From NCBI GenBank assembly GCA_015056575.1, contig SVGA01000002.1, positions 124,001-188,000 of the forward strand: DNA of 64,000 nt, in the 5' to 3' direction. Position 1 is the stretch's first letter. Every line of letters begins with the position of its first letter. This document shows positions 27,285 to 36,387 of this stretch, in pieces. A program made the position numbers and the translations under genes. This DNA comes from Butyrivibrio sp. (GTDB lineage: Bacteria > Bacillota > Clostridia > Lachnospirales > Lachnospiraceae). Below the pieces are notes generated by a model that made no database searches, was not told the DNA's origin, and saw only the letters and a program-made list of their open reading frames with translations.

Positions 27285-29303
27285 TCAAATCTTAAACTTC
27301 TGAACATAGGATGTAAGAGTCTTGGATGTTCCCGCAAGTTCCTGGGAATTATCCGCAACATCCTGGCTGTTCTTAGTAATATTGTTGGCCATTTCAACCA
27401 TATTCTCGGATGTGGCAAGAATCTCGTCCGCACTGGCGGCCTGCTCCTCGGAAATGGCTGCCACATTGGTGGCAACGTCATCAACCTTTCCTACATCTTC
27501 AATCATGGCTTCGATAAGTCCGTTAGATTCCTGAATATTTGTATAGATGCGGTCAAAAGTACCTACGGCAACATTGATAAGTTCGCTGTTCTGGTGAATG
27601 CTTTCCGCACTGGCATTGGCCTGTCCCACAGCATCTGCGATAAGTCTTCTTACCTCATCGATAAGGCTTGAGATGTTCTGAGCACTCTCTGCAGAGGTCT
27701 GTGCCAGCTTGGCGATCTGGGTAGCAACAACTGCGAATCCTCTGCCCGCTTCGCCTGCCCTTGCAGCCTCGATACTTGCGTTCAGGGAGAGGAGGTTGGT
27801 CTCTTCAGCGATCTCACTGATCATTCCAACGATGTTAGTGATCTCCTCGGATGCGGATCCAACCTTATTGATGGATTCAACAAGGCTCTCGTTGGCATCT
27901 GATATTCCCTCCATGGCAACGCTGAGTTTTTCCATATCGTTACGGCCCTTCTGGGAAATGTCTACGGTCTCCTTCATACTCTCATGAGCCTTGTCGGAGT
28001 TCTCTCTTGTGTCGGCAACAACCTGCGCAAGGGTAGTGGCGTTGGCTGCAATATCATTAACCGCTGTAGCCAGCTGATCAACGGTCTCATTCAGCTGCTT
28101 CATTGCCTCAGCCTGGGACTGGGAAGCCTCGAACATGCTCTTGGAAACCCTGTCACTGTTATCGGACTCATCCTGAAGTCTTTCCGACTCCTTGCTTATG
28201 CTGGAGAGCATATTTCTCATGGACTGCACGAAATCCGTAACCTTGCTTCCCATAAGACCGATCTCGTCATTACTGGAGGAATCCACCTCAATAGTGAAGT
28301 CACCCTCTGACATGGCAGTGATATTCTCAGAAATATGCGAAAGAGGTGCAATAACTTTTTTTACAACATAGAGGATCAGAATGATGATCAATACGATGGC
28401 AATGCCACCTACGATAAAGAGGATCATGCCCATCTGATTAACGGTGCTGAGGATGATACTGATTGGAATATAGGAAACCAAAACCCAATCTGTTCCCGGA
28501 ACTTCCGCAAATGCCACCATGTTACCTGAAATCTCACGGCTGTTAAAGTTGCCGGCTTCAATAGCCTCTGCCGCACCTTTTAAAAGCGGATCGCTGCTGC
28601 TGGAAGAAATTGTCGATCCCACCATATTTACTTCTCTGTGGGCAAGGATCTTGCCATCATTGGTATCAACAAGGAAGGAGCTTGCACCCTTCATCTTTAC
28701 CCCGGAATTGACGATGATACTGATCTTGTTAAGGGTAACATCTGCTCCGATAACCTTCATGTTGTCAGAACCGTCATTAAGAATACCGGTGGCTGAAATA
28801 ACGGTCTCGCCCTGATCATTGGTATAGGCTGTTCCGTAAGCCATGGTTATCCTGGAAAGACCCTGCTTAAACCAGGTACTCTCGTTTATATTATTGTCGG
28901 AGAAATCAGCTTCTGTGGCTTTGTAGAGCTTTCCATCGCTTGTTCCGATATAAAATCCTTTTGGAGAATTGGAATTATACCCATAAAAAGCATCCAGGAT
29001 CGTTGGTATTTCCGACTCCGGCGGATTCAGGTTTTCAAGCATGTATTTTACTGTACTGAAATACGCAAGATTCTCTTTCAGCCAGGCATCAATGTTGTCT
29101 GCCTGATTCGAGATTGAGGACTCCAGTGTCTCGGTGGCCATTTCTTCCATTCTGTTTTTTGAAAGATTTGCGGCTATAACTACGAGAACCAGAACAGTGA
29201 TAACTACCACAGGTAAGATATAAGTAAGCAGTTTGGAACTGATCTTTTTATTCTTTTTCTTTGGTGTGGTTTTGGTCGATTTTGTCTCTTCGCTCATACT
29301 CAT
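27285..29303 (-). CDS. Methyl-accepting chemotaxis protein
   Basis: The 672-residue receptor has a short basic cytoplasmic start, a first membrane helix at about residues 25-47 ([20 protein letters not shown]) and an extracellular dCache-like sensor (about 50-275). A second membrane helix lies near 280-310, followed by HAMP ([19 protein letters not shown]) and a long signalling coiled coil. The conserved hairpin tip appears around [20 protein letters not shown] and [18 protein letters not shown]. It controls CheA kinase activity in response to ligands. It is co-transcribed with a sugar-binding lipoprotein, so it may sense sugar either directly or through that protein. It starts at 29303 after AGGAGAAAA. 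Confidence 0.95.
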   Translation of the reverse strand: MSMSEETKSTKTTPKKKNKKISSKLLTYILPVVVITVLVLVVIAANLSKNRMEEMATETLESSISNQADNIDAWLKENLAYFSTVKYMLENLNPPESEIPTILDAFYGYNSNSPKGFYIGTSDGKLYKATEADFSDNNINESTWFKQGLSRITMAYGTAYTNDQGETVISATGILNDGSDNMKVIGADVTLNKISIIVNSGVKMKGASSFLVDTNDGKILAHREVNMVGSTISSSSSDPLLKGAAEAIEAGNFNSREISGNMVAFAEVPGTDWVLVSYIPISIILSTVNQMGMILFIVGGIAIVLIIILILYVVKKVIAPLSHISENITAMSEGDFTIEVDSSSNDEIGLMGSKVTDFVQSMRNMLSSISKESERLQDESDNSDRVSKSMFEASQSQAEAMKQLNETVDQLATAVNDIAANATTLAQVVADTRENSDKAHESMKETVDISQKGRNDMEKLSVAMEGISDANESLVESINKVGSASEEITNIVGMISEIAEETNLLSLNASIEAARAGEAGRGFAVVATQIAKLAQTSAESAQNISSLIDEVRRLIADAVGQANASAESIHQNSELINVAVGTFDRIYTNIQESNGLIEAMIEDVGKVDDVATNVAAISEEQAASADEILATSENMVEMANNITKNSQDVADNSQELAGTSKTLTSYVQKFKI

Positions 29304-29427
29304 TTTTCTCCTGTTTATACTTTATAATGATAAAAACAAGCATATCAATACTGAATAATTATAGCATTTAGCGAACATAAATAGACTGCATGTCGTGAAT
29401 ATTTATACACATTTTATAATTAAAAAT

Positions 29428-29463
29428 AGATATTGTGTACACAGTTTATTGTACACAATATCT
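29428..29463 (-). terminator. Terminator of the suf-ygjP operon
   Basis: AGATATTGTGTACA (29428-29441) and TGTACACAATATCT (29450-29463) form a perfect 14-base stem with an eight-base loop. On the minus strand ATTTTTA follows. It lies directly after the ygjP-like stop at 29467. Confidence 0.8.
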
Positions 29464-29466
29464 AGC

Positions 29467-30021
29467 TTACTTCCTTGCCAGCTCCTGACCGTGGTCCTTG
29501 AGCCAGCGTCTCTTTTCCCTATAATCGGGAATTATGTTTTCAACTTCCGCCCAAAACTTTGGGCTGTGATCCATATGCTTTCTGTGGCATAACTCATGGA
29601 CCACCACATAATCCACTATATCATCCGGAGCCTTCATGAGGAGACAGTTAAAGTTAAGATTACCCTTTCCGGAGCAGCTCCCCCAGCGGCTTTTCTGATA
29701 TCTGATGGTGATCCTGCCGTAGGTGACACCGATGATCGCCGCATATTTGTGGACTTTGGGAGGAATTACCCGCCTTGCCCTGTCTGCAAGAAGCCTTATG
29801 TCTCTCTCGGAAAGAGGCTCGCTGCCGCTTTCTGCCGCCTCAAGCCGTTTCTTTTTCATCCTGGAGAGACTATTCTCGATCCAGTCAGCTTTACTTCCTA
29901 TAAAGCGGTTGATCTCCTCAACAGGCATATTCCTGGGGGCCCTGGCGATAACCTGCCCCTCAAGGGTTACTTCCAGTGAAAGGGTTCTTCTGTTGCTTCG
30001 CTTAAGAAGGATCTTCTCCAT
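29467..30021 (-). CDS. YgjP-like (DUF45) zinc metallopeptidase
   Basis: The 184-residue protein carries VVVHELCHRKHMDHSPKFW, a HExxH zinc site with the third histidine spaced as in the DUF45/YgjP family, and the family's SRWGSCSGKGNLNFNC segment. These proteins are putative M48-like cytoplasmic metallopeptidases of unknown substrate. It lies nine bases after sufU, at the end of the suf operon and just before a terminator. The shared transcription may be incidental. An N-terminal segment (RSNRRTLSLEVTLEGQVIAR) is typical of the family too. Confidence 0.9.
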   Translation of the reverse strand: MEKILLKRSNRRTLSLEVTLEGQVIARAPRNMPVEEINRFIGSKADWIENSLSRMKKKRLEAAESGSEPLSERDIRLLADRARRVIPPKVHKYAAIIGVTYGRITIRYQKSRWGSCSGKGNLNFNCLLMKAPDDIVDYVVVHELCHRKHMDHSPKFWAEVENIIPDYREKRRWLKDHGQELARK

Positions 30022-30030
30022 GACCTTGTA

Positions 30031-30474
30031 TCAGCCCTGAGCTTTCTCAGGGTTCTCCAGCATCTCCTGCATGGTATGCCATCCAAGAACGGCACACTTA
30101 ACCCTGGCAGGCATGTGAGCCACATCCTGAAGAGCTGCTGCCTCATCAAGGGCCTCAATACTCTCTTCGTCTGTGATCTCGCCCTTGATCATTCCCATAA
30201 AGGTGCCGGCAAGCTTAATAGCCTCATCCTTGCTCTTGCCGATGACCTGATCTGCCATCATATCAACTGATGCCTGAGAAATAGCGCATCCCGAGCCCTC
30301 ATAGCCGGCATCTGTGATGACGCCGTTCTCAATCTTAAGGCTTAAAGTAATGTCATCACCACAGCTGGGATTAACTCCACGCATTACAAGATCGGGGTTT
30401 TCGATAGCCTTCTTGTGAACCGGGTGAAGGTTGTGCTCATTAACGATTTCACGATATAACTGCTTAAGTTCCAT
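30031..30474 (-). CDS. sufU: Iron-sulfur assembly protein SufU
   Basis: The 147-residue protein is NifU-N-like, with the three conserved cysteines at residues 38 (NPSCGDD), 63 (GSGCAIS) and 127 (VKCAVL), and Asp40. In Firmicutes SufU is a zinc-dependent sulfur acceptor that takes persulfide from SufS and passes it to SufB. It overlaps the end of sufS by 11 bases, supporting coupled translation. The start follows AGGGAGGTCATGGGAT. Length is normal. Confidence 0.93.
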   Translation of the reverse strand: MELKQLYREIVNEHNLHPVHKKAIENPDLVMRGVNPSCGDDITLSLKIENGVITDAGYEGSGCAISQASVDMMADQVIGKSKDEAIKLAGTFMGMIKGEITDEESIEALDEAAALQDVAHMPARVKCAVLGWHTMQEMLENPEKAQG

Positions 30475-31684
30475 ATCCCATGACCTCCCTTACCTTTGAA
30501 AGTTTGTCCAGGAACTCTTTAACTTCATCTTCTGTGTTGTAGAAATATACGCTGGCTCTTGATGTGGAGCCTGCTCCGATAAACTGCATAAGAGGCTGAG
30601 CGCAGTGATGTCCCGCTCTGATGCATACCTTGTCGTCATTAAGTACGGACGCCATATCATGGGGATGTACGCCCTCCATGGTAAAGGTAACGATACCGCA
30701 GTGCTTTGCGGGATCCTTGGATCCGTAAACCTTGATATAAGGAAGCTTTGCCAGACCTTCCATAAGGAGGGTGGTAAGCTTTAGCTCCTGGGCCTCAATG
30801 GTCTCAAATCCAACTTCCTTGATATATCTTATGGCCTCAGCCAGTCCTACCGCGCCTGCGGCATTAACTGTTCCCGCCTCGAATTTGTGGGGCAGCTCCG
30901 CATAGGTGGCATCCTCTCTGGTAACGTACTCAATCATCTCTCCCCCGGTCAAAAAAGGCTTCATATTAAGCAGAAGCTCTTTCCTGCCGTACAGAACTCC
31001 GATTCCCATGGGAGCCATCATCTTGTGGCCTGAAAATGCAAAGAAGTCACAACCTATATCCTTGACATCAACTGCCATATGAGGTGCAGACTGGGCTCCG
31101 TCCACAACTACCACCGCTCCCTTGGAATGGGCGTAGGCCGTTATCTCTTTTACCGGATTGGTTATGCCCATTACATTGGATACATGTCCGATAGCCACGA
31201 CCTTGGTCCTGTCTGTGATCTTGCTCTCATATTCCGCTTTACTGATGACGCCTTCCTCATCCGGCTCGAGATAAATGAGCTTAGCCCCCTTTTCTCTGGC
31301 AACCATCTGCCATGGCAGCATGTTACTGTGATGCTCCATCACCGTGATGACGATCTCATCTCCCTCGCCAACATTCTCCATGCCATAGCTGTATGCCACA
31401 AGGTTCAAAGACTCTGTGGTATTGCGGGTGAAGATGATCTCCTGCGTGGAAACTCCCCCGATGAAATCTGCAACAGTGCTTCTGGCCTCTTCATAGAGCC
31501 TGGTGGCCTCCATACTCCAGTCATAGAGTCCTCTCATGGGATTGGCGTTGGCGTTTTTGTAAAAGTCAGTGACGGCTTCCAGGACCTGTCTCGGTCTCTG
31601 GGATGTAGCCGCATTATCGAAATAAATGTAATCGCCGGAATTTAAGATATCAAAATCCTTGCGGTATTCGGCAAGTGTCTTCAT
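30464..31684 (-). CDS. sufS: Cysteine desulfurase SufS
   Basis: The 406-residue PLP enzyme removes sulfur from cysteine for Fe-S cluster building. Visible landmarks are FDNAATSQRP (near 23), the histidine of TVMEHHSNMLPWQ, VVDGAQSAPH, the PLP lysine in SGHKMMAPMGIG and the catalytic cysteine in RAGHHCAQPLM. This is the group II (SufS) type, which has the cysteine on a short rigid loop and needs SufU. It lies between sufD and sufU. The start follows GAGGAGAACGT. Confidence 0.96.
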   Translation of the reverse strand: MKTLAEYRKDFDILNSGDYIYFDNAATSQRPRQVLEAVTDFYKNANANPMRGLYDWSMEATRLYEEARSTVADFIGGVSTQEIIFTRNTTESLNLVAYSYGMENVGEGDEIVITVMEHHSNMLPWQMVAREKGAKLIYLEPDEEGVISKAEYESKITDRTKVVAIGHVSNVMGITNPVKEITAYAHSKGAVVVVDGAQSAPHMAVDVKDIGCDFFAFSGHKMMAPMGIGVLYGRKELLLNMKPFLTGGEMIEYVTREDATYAELPHKFEAGTVNAAGAVGLAEAIRYIKEVGFETIEAQELKLTTLLMEGLAKLPYIKVYGSKDPAKHCGIVTFTMEGVHPHDMASVLNDDKVCIRAGHHCAQPLMQFIGAGSTSRASVYFYNTEDEVKEFLDKLSKVREVMGYGT

Positions 31685-31704
31685 ACGTTCTCCTCAAAAA
31701 CTTA

Positions 31705-32874
31705 TCAAATAATGTTCTGAATGTAGTACTGGGTCTTCTGCATGATCTCAGGATCCGGAATCATCCTTGCAACGCTCTCAAGCCTTGCCTTGATCATGAT
31801 CCTTTTGGCCTCTTCCTCATCGATTCCACGGGTCTGCATGTAGAAAAGAAGATCCTCACCCAGCTGTCCGATGGTGGCGCCGTGTCTTCCCTCGACGTCC
31901 TCCTCCTGACACAGGATAACAGGCATGGTCTTGTTGATGACATCGGGGTCAAGTAGCAGCGCGTCCTCCTGCTCATCACCCACGGATCCCGAACTTCCGT
32001 ACTTGAAATCGATGGTTCCCCTGAAGGTCTTTGAAGCATTTCCCATGAGAACTCCCTTGAAGTTCATTGAGGACTCGGTCTTCCTGCCCCTCTGGTCTGC
32101 CACATAGTTCATATCCAGGTTATGATCGTCCCTGCAAAGGTAGCCCATATTGCTGGTAAAAGAGCTCTCACTGCCCGCAAGGTATACATAAGCGCTGCTC
32201 CATACCCTGCTGCCGCCAAGTTCCAGTGTCACAAGATTGATGCCGCCCTCTTCAAAGCAGGCACCGCCTATGTCATCAAAATGAATAAATCCGTTTCCCA
32301 GAGTCTGGGTCTTAACAAGGTTGATCCTTGCACCTTCCTCTGCAAGAAGTCTCGTGCTTACACCGTGGAATCCCGATGCTTCCTGATCTGAGGTATAAGT
32401 CATGATCACGGTCACTTCGGAATTCTTTCCTGCGTGGATAACCTGACCGGAAAGGCTTCCCTGTCCGTCTGCCATATCATAGCGGAGGATAATGGGCTTG
32501 TCGGCCTTTACTCCCTCTTCTACAGTGTATACGTCAACTCTGGCTCCCATGTTTATCATAAGGCCGTCTACGTCTGCACCCATTCCGGTGCGGATTGCCT
32601 GAGAAGCATCCCTTGCGGCTGTCACACCGTTGGGGTTTACCTCTTCTTCTTTTGCCACAAGGATCTTGTCCTTATTGCTTCTGAACAGCTCTCCCGCTTC
32701 CTCAAAGGAAACGCCTTCTCTTACACTGACTCCGGCAGGAAGATCCCCTGCCTTGGGAGAGCTTAAGATTTCTATATTAAAATCTGAAAGCTGAAGGGCA
32801 CTGTCGTTCACATGCAGAAAATTGTATGTGAGAACCGGCAGCACATTGACCTTCATGTTTAAATCTCTGCTCAT
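31705..32874 (-). CDS. sufD: SUF scaffold subunit SufD
   Basis: The 389-residue protein is of the SufB/SufD beta-helix family, with landmarks NPNGVTAARDASQAIRTG, KTFRGTIDFKYGSSGSVG, LCQEEDVEGRHGATIGQL and DEEEAKRIMIKARLESVARM. SufD pairs with SufB on SufC to form the cluster scaffold and is needed for iron entry. It shows fewer cysteines than SufB, as usual. It follows sufB by 15 bases. The start at 32874 follows AGAGGAAGATAAG. Confidence 0.95.
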   Translation of the reverse strand: MSRDLNMKVNVLPVLTYNFLHVNDSALQLSDFNIEILSSPKAGDLPAGVSVREGVSFEEAGELFRSNKDKILVAKEEEVNPNGVTAARDASQAIRTGMGADVDGLMINMGARVDVYTVEEGVKADKPIILRYDMADGQGSLSGQVIHAGKNSEVTVIMTYTSDQEASGFHGVSTRLLAEEGARINLVKTQTLGNGFIHFDDIGGACFEEGGINLVTLELGGSRVWSSAYVYLAGSESSFTSNMGYLCRDDHNLDMNYVADQRGRKTESSMNFKGVLMGNASKTFRGTIDFKYGSSGSVGDEQEDALLLDPDVINKTMPVILCQEEDVEGRHGATIGQLGEDLLFYMQTRGIDEEEAKRIMIKARLESVARMIPDPEIMQKTQYYIQNII

Positions 32875-32889
32875 CTTATCTTCCTCTTA

Positions 32890-34302
32890 TCAGCCATTTC
32901 CACTCATCTCGAGCTTGATCAGGTTGTTCATCTCAACCGCATACTCAAGAGGCAGCTCTTTTGAAACAGGGTTTGCAAATCCGCTTACGATCATGGCCTT
33001 GGCATCCTCTTCGCTGATGCCCCTGCTCATGAGGTAGAAAATAGCTTCATCACTGATCCTGCCGATCTTGGCCTCGTGTCCCACATCTGCGTCGTTGGTG
33101 CGGATATCCATTCCGGGGATGGTGTCTGCCCTGGAAATGGAATCAAGCATCAGTGAATCGCAGGAAACGGATGCCTTTGCCTGTTTGGCTGTATTCTGAA
33201 TAATAACGCTGCTACGATATGTACCGATACCTCCGTCCTTGGAAATGGACTTGGTGTTGATAACAGATGTGGTCCTCTGACCCTGATGCACAACCTTGGC
33301 ACCTGTGTCCAGGTTCTGTCCCCTTCCGGCGAAGGTGATGCCGGTGAACTCCATCTTGGACTCGTCGCCCTTGAGGATGGTCATGGGATAGAGGTATGAA
33401 GTGTGGGAGCCAAAAGAGCCGGATACCCACTCCATGATACCGCCTTCCTCAACAAGTGCTCTCTTGGTGTTGAGGTTGTACATATTCTTGGACCAGTTCT
33501 CTATTGTTGAATAGCGAAGTCTGGCATTCTTTGCAACATAAAGCTCAACGCAGCCCGCATGAAGGTTGGCAACGTTGTACTTGGGAGCCGAACAGCCCTC
33601 AATAAAGTGAAGATCTGCGCCCTCATCCACAATGATAAGTGTGTGCTCAAACTGACCTGCACCTGCAGCATTGAGTCTGAAGTAGGACTGAAGGGGAATC
33701 TCAACCTTAACTCCCTTGGGAACATACACAAATGATCCGCCGGACCACACTGCTCCGTGAAGAGCCGCAAACTTGTGGTCTGTAGGAGGCACAAGCTTCA
33801 TGAAGTGCTCCTTGATCATGTCTGCGTAAGGTCCCCACATAGCGCTCTCAAGGTCTGTGTAGATGACGCCCTGGGCAGCCACTTCATCTTTTACATTGTG
33901 GTAAACCAGCTCGGAGTCGTACTGCGCACCTACTCCCGCAAGAGATTCTCTCTCTGCCTGTGGAATTCCCAGTTTCTCAAAAGTGTTCTTGATGTCCTCG
34001 GGAACTTCCTCCCACTTGCCCTTCATTTCGGACTTGTGTCTTACATAGGAAGAAATCTTGTCCATATCAAGGCCGTCGATATCGGGGCCCCAGTCCGGGA
34101 ACTTGATCTCATGGTAGAGCCTGAGGCACTTTAATCTGAATTCTCTCATCCACTCGGGATCGTTCTTCTCCTCTGAGACCTTCAGGACAGTTTCCTCATT
34201 GAGGCCCTCTTCCATACGGTAGAAGTCCTGCTCGTTTTCTATATCCTTAAAGTCATATAAGCTGCGGTCAATATCCGCAACTATCTGCTTGTTATCGCTC
34301 AT
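32890..34302 (-). CDS. sufB: SUF scaffold subunit SufB
   Basis: The 470-residue protein is the main scaffold on which Fe-S clusters are assembled. Family landmarks are PDWGPDIDGLDMDKISSYVR, SFVYVPKGVKVEIPLQSYFR, HFIEGCSAPKYNVANLHAG, ARLRYSTIENWSKNMYNLNT and the C-terminal HEAKIGRISDEAIFYLMSRG. The cysteine of EGCSAP lies in the expected sulfur-transfer tunnel region. It follows sufC by seven bases and is followed by sufD. Length matches the family. Confidence 0.96.
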   Translation of the reverse strand: MSDNKQIVADIDRSLYDFKDIENEQDFYRMEEGLNEETVLKVSEEKNDPEWMREFRLKCLRLYHEIKFPDWGPDIDGLDMDKISSYVRHKSEMKGKWEEVPEDIKNTFEKLGIPQAERESLAGVGAQYDSELVYHNVKDEVAAQGVIYTDLESAMWGPYADMIKEHFMKLVPPTDHKFAALHGAVWSGGSFVYVPKGVKVEIPLQSYFRLNAAGAGQFEHTLIIVDEGADLHFIEGCSAPKYNVANLHAGCVELYVAKNARLRYSTIENWSKNMYNLNTKRALVEEGGIMEWVSGSFGSHTSYLYPMTILKGDESKMEFTGITFAGRGQNLDTGAKVVHQGQRTTSVINTKSISKDGGIGTYRSSVIIQNTAKQAKASVSCDSLMLDSISRADTIPGMDIRTNDADVGHEAKIGRISDEAIFYLMSRGISEEDAKAMIVSGFANPVSKELPLEYAVEMNNLIKLEMSGNG

Positions 34303-34309
34303 CTATCTA

Positions 34310-35065
34310 TTAATCCTCTTTTATAAAACGCTCGAAACCGTTCCTGTTGATCTCATCAACCAGGGTTCCGTCGCCGGTGTGAACAATGTTTCCCTTTACA
34401 AGAACATGGGTGCAGTCAACATGAAGTGACTCCAGGATCTTGGTGCTGTGGGTGATTATAAGGAGTGCTCCGTCCTTCTTCTTCTGATACTCCTGAATAC
34501 CCTTGGATACTGTACGAACAGCATCTACATCGAGGCCCGAATCTGTCTCATCAAGGATTGCAAGCTTGGGATTCAGCATAAGGAGCTGAAGGATCTCTGC
34601 CTTCTTCTTCTCACCGCCTGAAAAGCCTACGTTGAGATCTCTGTCCGCGTAAGCTTCATCCATGGAAAGAAGCTCCATGGCAGCCTTGAGAGACTTCTGG
34701 AAAGCAAGGAGCTTAACGGGAGCTCCTGTCTGTGCATGATATGCGTTTCTGATGAAGCTGGAAAGTGAAATTCCGGGAACCTCGTGGGGGTTCTGGAAAG
34801 ATAAAAACATTCCGGCCTTGGCTCTCTTGTCTGCTGAGAGCTCTGTGATATCCTCACCGTCAAAGGTGATGCTGCCGTTTGTTACGCAGTAGTGAGGATT
34901 TCCCATAAGAGTAAAACCTAAAGTGGACTTACCTGCCCCGTTGGGTCCCATAAGAACATGGGTCTCGCCGGGCTTGATGTCCAGATTAATATTGTTAAGA
35001 ATAGGTAATTCGTTATCAATTGAAACCGATAAGTCCTTGACCTGTAATAATGTGTTGTTTGACAT
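34310..35065 (-). CDS. sufC: SUF ATPase SufC
   Basis: The 251-residue ABC-type ATPase has Walker A GPNGAGKSTLGF (near 40-50), Q-loop LSFQNPHEVPG, signature NVGFSGGEKKKAEI and Walker B LAILDETDSGLD. SufC dimerises on SufB-SufD and drives conformational change during cluster assembly; it is soluble, not a transporter. It is the first gene of sufC-B-D-S-U-ygjP. The start follows AGAAAGGAAATTGTC. No Rrf2/IscR regulator lies upstream. Confidence 0.96.
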   Translation of the reverse strand: MSNNTLLQVKDLSVSIDNELPILNNINLDIKPGETHVLMGPNGAGKSTLGFTLMGNPHYCVTNGSITFDGEDITELSADKRAKAGMFLSFQNPHEVPGISLSSFIRNAYHAQTGAPVKLLAFQKSLKAAMELLSMDEAYADRDLNVGFSGGEKKKAEILQLLMLNPKLAILDETDSGLDVDAVRTVSKGIQEYQKKKDGALLIITHSTKILESLHVDCTHVLVKGNIVHTGDGTLVDEINRNGFERFIKED

Positions 35066-35109
35066 GACAATTTCCTTTCTAAAACAACGGTGAAAAACGG
35101 CTTTATTGC

Positions 35110-35138
35110 ATACTATAAGCCATTATCATAAAAGTCAA
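35110..35138 (-). promoter_or_regulatory. Promoter of the suf operon
   Basis: On the minus strand TTGACT (35138-35133) and TAGTAT (35115-35110) are 17 bases apart, 45 bases before the sufC start. The spacer TTTATGATAATGGCTTA contains an ATGATAAT core like a Fur/PerR half-site, which could bring iron or peroxide control; this is inference. Confidence 0.65.
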
Positions 35139-35161
35139 ATCACATATTACCATAAAAATGC

Positions 35162-35190
35162 TTGACATACCATACAATTATAAGTAAAAT
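35162..35190 (+). promoter_or_regulatory. tRNA-Gly promoter
   Basis: TTGACA (35162-35167), a 17-base spacer and TAAAAT (35185-35190) lie 22 bases before the tRNA. It is divergent from the suf promoter. Confidence 0.8.
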
Positions 35191-35212
35191 ACTAACTTGT
35201 CAGCAATAATTT

Positions 35213-35283
35213 GCGGGTGTAGTTCAATGGTAGAACACCAGCCTTCCAAGCTGGACACGTGGGTTCGATTCCCATCACCCGCT
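35213..35283 (+). tRNA. tRNA-Gly (TCC)
   Basis: The 71 bases fold as a cloverleaf: GCGGGTG (35213-35219) pairs with CACCCGC (35276-35282), discriminator T. The anticodon stem CCAGC/GCTGG holds loop CTTCCAA with anticodon TCC at 35245-35247. CCA is not encoded. Confidence 0.97.
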
Positions 35284-35419
35284 TGAGCAGAGCACTTACC
35301 GAGGTTTTCTCGAGGTTAGTGCGAGCCATGGGTGGACACCTGGCGAGGTCCTTTCGAGCCTGGTGGAGCATCCCAGAGCAGAGCACCAAAACGCTAGCCA
35401 TACGGCTGGCAATTTTTTT
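35284..35419 (+). other. Hairpin-rich trailer after tRNA-Gly ending in a terminator
   Basis: Three hairpins follow the tRNA: GCACTTACC/GGTTAGTGC (35292-35322), an imperfect CACC/GGTG stem (35337-35365) and the terminator GCTAGCC-ATAC-GGCTGGC (35393-35410) followed by a run of seven T. GAGCAGAGCAC occurs twice (near 35285 and 35376). The trailer is much longer than needed for tRNA termination and may hold a small RNA. No reading frame is convincing. Confidence 0.5.
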
Positions 35420-35430
35420 GCCAATAGCCT

Positions 35431-35451
35431 AAATGCAAATGATTTGCATTT
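35431..35451. promoter_or_regulatory. Perfect 21-base palindrome, Fur-family operator candidate
   Basis: AAATGCAAAT-G-ATTTGCATTT is a perfect 10-1-10 inverted repeat containing TGCAAAT-G-ATTTGCA, the 7-1-7 layout of Fur-superfamily boxes. It lies 18 bases before the start of the metal-permease gene, whose neighbour is a Fur-family regulator, so autoregulation is inferred. Confidence 0.7.
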
Positions 35452-35468
35452 GCAACAAGGAGGTACAC

Positions 35469-36365
35469 ATGGAACTTATCATTGATATTGTGCTGGATGC
35501 GGTCATTGACTCCGTCAAGATCCTTCCGTTCTTATTTATAACCTATCTTATAATGGAGTACCTGGAGCATAAGACCCAGGAATACACCTCAGAGATAGTT
35601 CAGAAAACCGAGCATTTCGGCCCGCTCATCGGAGGTCTTCTCGGCGTGGTTCCCCAGTGCGGTTTTTCCGCTGCTGCATCAAATCTGTACGCCGGAAGAG
35701 TTATCTCCCTGGGAACCCTCATCGCCATCTACCTTTCAACCTCAGATGAGATGATCCCCCTTCTGATATCCGAGCACTTCCCGGTGGGCACGATGATAAA
35801 AATTCTCATTATAAAAGTTCTTATCGGTATCGTCGCCGGTTTTGCCATCGACTTTGTCGTCCATACCCACCACAGAGCCAACAACAGAGCCGATGAGGAT
35901 CCCGTGCGCATAAATGAACTCTGTGATAAGGAACACTGCCACTGCGACGACGATGATGATCACGGCCTTGTTGGCATAGCCAAGTCAGCCCTTGTCCACA
36001 CCATGCACATCTTTCTGTTTGTGCTGGTGCTGACTCTGATCCTCGGCGCTTTGATAGAAGTGATAGGGCACGACAGGCTTTCTCACATGCTCCAGACAAA
36101 CCCCATCATAAGCCACATCCTTGCCGGAATCCTGGGACTTATTCCCAACTGCGCGCCTTCTGTCATCATAACTGAGCTTTATCTCGGCGGAATGATCACT
36201 CTCGGAACCATGATGAGCGGACTTTTGGTTGGCGCAGGCATCGGCCTTCTGGTGCTGTTCAGGGTTAACCCCGAGAAGAAGGCCAACATAAACGTTGCGA
36301 TTTTGCTGTTCCTTATCGGAACACTGTCAGGTCTTTTGATAGATGTTCTTGGGATCACACTTTAA
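35469..36365 (+). CDS. Putative manganese/metal transporter (ArsP_2-like, 10-helix permease)
   Basis: The 298-residue membrane protein starts after AAGGAGGTACAC. It has two similar halves: GVVPQCGFSAAASNLYAGRV followed by ISLGTLIA, and GLIPNCAPSVIITELYLGGM followed by ITLGTMMS. Each half carries a polar PxC motif inside the membrane. Between them lies a cytoplasmic loop rich in His, Asp, Glu and Cys (CDKEHCHCDDDDDHG), a likely metal sensor or chelator. This matches proteins called putative manganese transporters. A perfect Fur-type palindrome precedes it and a Fur-family gene follows by 22 bases, so expression is metal-controlled. Whether it imports or exports, and which metal, is not shown. 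Confidence 0.8.
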   Translation: MELIIDIVLDAVIDSVKILPFLFITYLIMEYLEHKTQEYTSEIVQKTEHFGPLIGGLLGVVPQCGFSAAASNLYAGRVISLGTLIAIYLSTSDEMIPLLISEHFPVGTMIKILIIKVLIGIVAGFAIDFVVHTHHRANNRADEDPVRINELCDKEHCHCDDDDDHGLVGIAKSALVHTMHIFLFVLVLTLILGALIEVIGHDRLSHMLQTNPIISHILAGILGLIPNCAPSVIITELYLGGMITLGTMMSGLLVGAGIGLLVLFRVNPEKKANINVAILLFLIGTLSGLLIDVLGITL

Positions 36366-36387
36366 CGGAGAATGAGGGAAAAGAGCT

